Source of the DNA: Calditrichia bacterium
GTDB taxonomy: Bacteria > Calditrichota > Calditrichia > RBG-13-44-9 > J075
Assembly (NCBI GenBank): GCA_020635015.1
Contig: JACKAP010000012.1
Location: forward strand, 102,367 to 166,366
Length of the DNA: 64,000 nucleotides
Reading direction: 5' to 3'
The first letter of the stretch is position 1; each line of letters opens with the position of its first letter. Of the stretch, positions 61,709 to 64,000 are shown one piece after another. The notes beneath the pieces were generated by a model. That model was given only the letters and a program-made list of their open reading frames with translations, made no database searches and was not told where the DNA came from. A program made the translations under genes and the position numbers.

Positions 61709-63046
61709 TCAGGCCAAAGTCAGCCACTCCCCCTGCTGGGGAAGAATCACCTCGCTGCGGGGGAGGCGGCGGCGGGTCTCCGCGGCCAGCCATTCCAGGG
61801 CGGGCGCCTCGCCGTGAGTGAAGATGATCCGGCGCGGGCGCAGCTGCAGGGCCATGGCAAGCAGGTCCTGGCGGTGGGAATGGGCGGAGAACTGAAATAC
61901 CTCCACCTGGCAGTGGATCGCCTCCACTCCCAGAAGGGCCTTTAGACGGTCATGCTGCTGTTCCCGGAAGAGCCCGGCAGGCGTCTCGGGATCGGCATAA
62001 CCGACGAAGTAAATCCCGTTGCGGGGATCAGCCGCCAGGGTGCGGGCAAAATCGAAGGAGGGGCTGCCCGGGATCATCATCCCCGAGGTAGCGAGCAGGA
62101 TCGCCGGGCCATGGAGCTTTTGCCCTCTGCGCCATTGCCCAAACGTCATGGCGCGGAGCGCCCCGGGATCGAAGCGGTCCGGGTAGATATTATGGAGCAG
62201 GCGGTCGTAGATTTTGTTGATCTTCAGCCCCATCCCGGTGATGTAAACCGGCACCGATGGGAGGTGCCCGCGCAGGCGCAGGTGCTGGATCATCGCCAGC
62301 ATTTCCTGAGTGCGGCCGAGAGCAAATACCGGCAGCATCACCACCCCGCCCAACTGCAAACGCTGGCGCACCTTGCGAGCGAAGCGCTTCGCCTCCTCCG
62401 GCCGGCGCACCGTCTCTGCCCGGGCATCCGCGCCGTAGGTGGCTTCGCTGATCAGCAGGTCGATCGGCCCTTCCGGGTAACGGGCGCCCTGGAGGATGAA
62501 CTGGGACGACTTGCGGGTATTGCCGGTGTAAAACACCCGCCGGCCGCGCCATTCCAGCAACACGCCGGCGGAGCCGAGAATATGCCCGGCATCGTAAAAC
62601 GTGAAGCGCAGCCCGCTGTCTTCGTAACTGTGAAGGGGGAAAGGCTGGCCGTAGTCAAAGCTCTGGTAGAGGTAGCGGATCGCCTCCAGAAACGGTTCAT
62701 CATAAAGCGGGATGAAGTCTTTACCGCCCCGTTTACGCTGCACCTGGAGATAATGATACAGCAACTGATCGGTCAGCTCTGCCGTCGCCGGAGTCATGTA
62801 AACCCGGGCATGGGGAAAGCGGCGAATCGCCACCGGCAGACTGCCGATATGGTCGAGGTGGGCGTGGGTCAGCGCCAGGGCGCTGACTGGCCGCTCCTCC
62901 AGCAGTTCATAATCGGGAAGGGCCTCCACGCCATTCGCAGTGGGATCACTGCCGGCATCCAACAGCACCCCCCAGCGGTCGAACTGAAGATAGTGGGCGG
63001 AGGCGCCGATGCCCTCGGCAGCGCCCACCGAACAGTACTGGATCAT
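61709..63046 (-). CDS. Beta-CASP metallo-beta-lactamase RNase (YSH1/CPSF73-like)
   Basis: The product is 445 residues. MBL motifs are seen: ALTHAHLDHIGSLP (HxHxDH), the later metal ligands AGHILGSAGVLLE, FYTGNTR where the usual motif is GD, and LLISEATYG. The beta-CASP part has LPVFALGRTQEMLAMIQHLR, GPAILLATSGMM and the C-terminal QFSAHSHRQDLLAM and RRIIFTHGEAPALEW. These enzymes are RNA endonucleases/5'-exonucleases. The aspartate of the GD box is replaced by Asn, which is worth checking. It is divergent from the hydrolase gene at 63125. Confidence 0.88.
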   Translation of the reverse strand: MIQYCSVGAAEGIGASAHYLQFDRWGVLLDAGSDPTANGVEALPDYELLEERPVSALALTHAHLDHIGSLPVAIRRFPHARVYMTPATAELTDQLLYHYLQVQRKRGGKDFIPLYDEPFLEAIRYLYQSFDYGQPFPLHSYEDSGLRFTFYDAGHILGSAGVLLEWRGRRVFYTGNTRKSSQFILQGARYPEGPIDLLISEATYGADARAETVRRPEEAKRFARKVRQRLQLGGVVMLPVFALGRTQEMLAMIQHLRLRGHLPSVPVYITGMGLKINKIYDRLLHNIYPDRFDPGALRAMTFGQWRRGQKLHGPAILLATSGMMIPGSPSFDFARTLAADPRNGIYFVGYADPETPAGLFREQQHDRLKALLGVEAIHCQVEVFQFSAHSHRQDLLAMALQLRPRRIIFTHGEAPALEWLAAETRRRLPRSEVILPQQGEWLTLA

Positions 63047-63124
63047 AGGGTTTCCATTGGATAAAGTGCTTTTGCCGTATCAAATAAATTCGTAAATTGA
63101 CTTCATTAAGAAAGGGGGTTCACG

Positions 63125-63964
63125 ATGCTGAATCAAGTTGAAATTACGATTTTGGCGGAAAACCGGGTAAACTCGATGGATTTGATCGCGGAGACGGGAT
63201 TATCATTCCATATCGCCTCCTCGGAAGGGAATTTTTTGTTCGACACCGGCAGCAAAAATGCCTTCCTGCAGAACGCCCGCAGTCTAGGCATCGACCTCGG
63301 TCAGGTCGATGCGATCATCTTCAGTCACGGCCATTATGATCACACCGGCGGGCTATATCACTACCTGAAAGCATTCGGCAAAGCGACGGTGATCTGCCAT
63401 TACAACATTTTTCACCGAAAATTCCGAATGTATGACGGAGGCCGGCTGGAGGTAGGTATGCCTCGTGAAGAACATGAATTGACCTCTTTGGGTTGCAAAT
63501 TCATCTTTAAATCCAGCCCCTACCATCTCTCCGAGAACATCCTTTCCAGCGGAGAAATTCCGCGCATCACTGAATATGAGACCCCCACCCAGGTACACAA
63601 GGAACTGGTGCTGGAGAGCCTGATCACCGATGAACTGAAGGACGACATGTGCCTGATCATCAACACCCGCAAGGGGCTGATCATTCTGCTGGGGGATAGT
63701 CACAGCGGGCCGGTCAACTCCACCAAACATGCCATGCGGGCCACCGGGGTAAAAAATGTCTACGCGATCATGGGCGGCATGAACCTGGTTAACGAGCCCC
63801 AGGAGAAGATAGAATCGATTGCCAAGGGACTGAAGCAGATCAACCCGCGCTATATTATCCCGCTGCATTCCACCGGCTTTTTGGCGCTGCATTATTTCTA
63901 TGAAGTTTTCAAGGATAAAGTGCTGCTGTTAAATACCGGGGACAAGTTTACGCTGGGGGATTAG
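63125..63964 (+). CDS. COG1237-type metallo-beta-lactamase-fold hydrolase
   Basis: This 279-residue protein has the MBL motif IIFSHGHYDHTGGLYHYLKA, preceded by LIAETGLSFHIASSEGNFLF and DTGSKNAFLQNA, all as in COG1237 (the MJ0936/dihydropterin-aminobenzene-phosphate-synthase-like group). The third metal motif is GDSHSGPVNS where GCSHSG or GCAHAG is more common. The end, PRYIIPLHSTGFLAL, supplies the last histidine. The substrate is unknown. AGGGGG lies before the ATG. A tandem GTGCGGA repeat starts at its stop codon. Confidence 0.82.
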   Translation: MLNQVEITILAENRVNSMDLIAETGLSFHIASSEGNFLFDTGSKNAFLQNARSLGIDLGQVDAIIFSHGHYDHTGGLYHYLKAFGKATVICHYNIFHRKFRMYDGGRLEVGMPREEHELTSLGCKFIFKSSPYHLSENILSSGEIPRITEYETPTQVHKELVLESLITDELKDDMCLIINTRKGLIILLGDSHSGPVNSTKHAMRATGVKNVYAIMGGMNLVNEPQEKIESIAKGLKQINPRYIIPLHSTGFLALHYFYEVFKDKVLLLNTGDKFTLGD

Positions 63965-64000
63965 TGCGGAGTGCGGAGTGCGGAGTGCGGAGTGCGGAGT
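63963..64000. repeat. Tandem AGTGCGG heptamers at the window edge
   Basis: Five copies of GTGCGGA begin directly at the stop codon and run off the end of the window, so only one arm is visible. Confidence 0.85.

Overview
The window is about 64 kb of chromosomal DNA from a moderately GC-rich, Gram-negative bacterium of the FCB group, most likely a Calditrichota/KSB1-type lineage. This placement is an inference. It rests on three secreted proteins ending in type IX secretion (T9SS) sorting domains with the 'YPNPFNP' style, on many lipoproteins and a TonB-dependent receptor, on an Npt-type carrier fused to HEAT repeats, and on a mannose-family PTS. No rRNA is present. The one tRNA is a selenocysteine tRNA, so the organism probably uses the Sec code. 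I saw no transposase, integrase, phage gene or CRISPR array.

Layout. 0-4 kb: 3' end of thrC, then an orphan flagellar-regulation set (FliW, a stand-alone sigma region-4 protein, a FlgM-like protein behind a sigma28-like promoter), an HU gene and a HEPN-like gene. 4-7.6 kb (minus strand): DUF5362, Rieske, O-methyltransferase and patatin genes, then a lipoprotein. 7.9-17.7 kb: DUF512 radical-SAM protein overlapping der, a T9SS metalloprotease, mannose-type PTS IIC and IID, HPr, Enzyme I, phosphoglucose/phosphomannose isomerase and tRNA-Sec. 18-22.8 kb: TonB receptor, a 38-bp tandem array, a lipoprotein and an iodotyrosine-deiodinase-like nitroreductase. 22.9-29 kb: a membrane-anchored ClpB-like AAA+ protein carrying a release-factor-like C-terminus without GGQ, a PspF-like activator, and an ECF sigma/anti-sigma/YbjQ operon. 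29-36.5 kb: Npt-HEAT, M14 peptidase, dGTPase, rpsT, arsenate reductase. 37-46 kb: lipoprotein, MpaB-like oxygenase, YhaO/YhaN-type nuclease-ATPase pair, OB-fold lipoprotein, IHF-like protein, zinc-ribbon/TPR protein, a 31-residue mS38/COX24-like protein and xseAB. 46-60 kb (minus strand): two MORN-repeat paralogues, an FG-GAP T9SS protein, a 2244-residue T9SS surface protein and a small lysine-rich secreted protein. 60-64 kb: DUF1028 protein, beta-CASP RNase and a COG1237 hydrolase.

Two features run through the whole window. First, most intergenic gaps hold a low-complexity element made of tandem 7-14 bp 'words' followed by the reverse complement of the same words, so each can fold into a long hairpin. 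The words differ from gap to gap and sometimes run into gene ends. Second, between 9.7 and 19.9 kb four genes carry frameshifts, each repaired by adding one base to a 4-5 base homopolymer. This looks like sequence error in a low-quality stretch rather than gene decay, because essential der is among them.

The most interesting locus is 22870-26301. It encodes a double-AAA+ protein with a degenerate first Walker B, an altered second pore loop, an N-terminal membrane anchor, and a C-terminus that aligns by eye with RF2 but lacks both the SPF and GGQ motifs.
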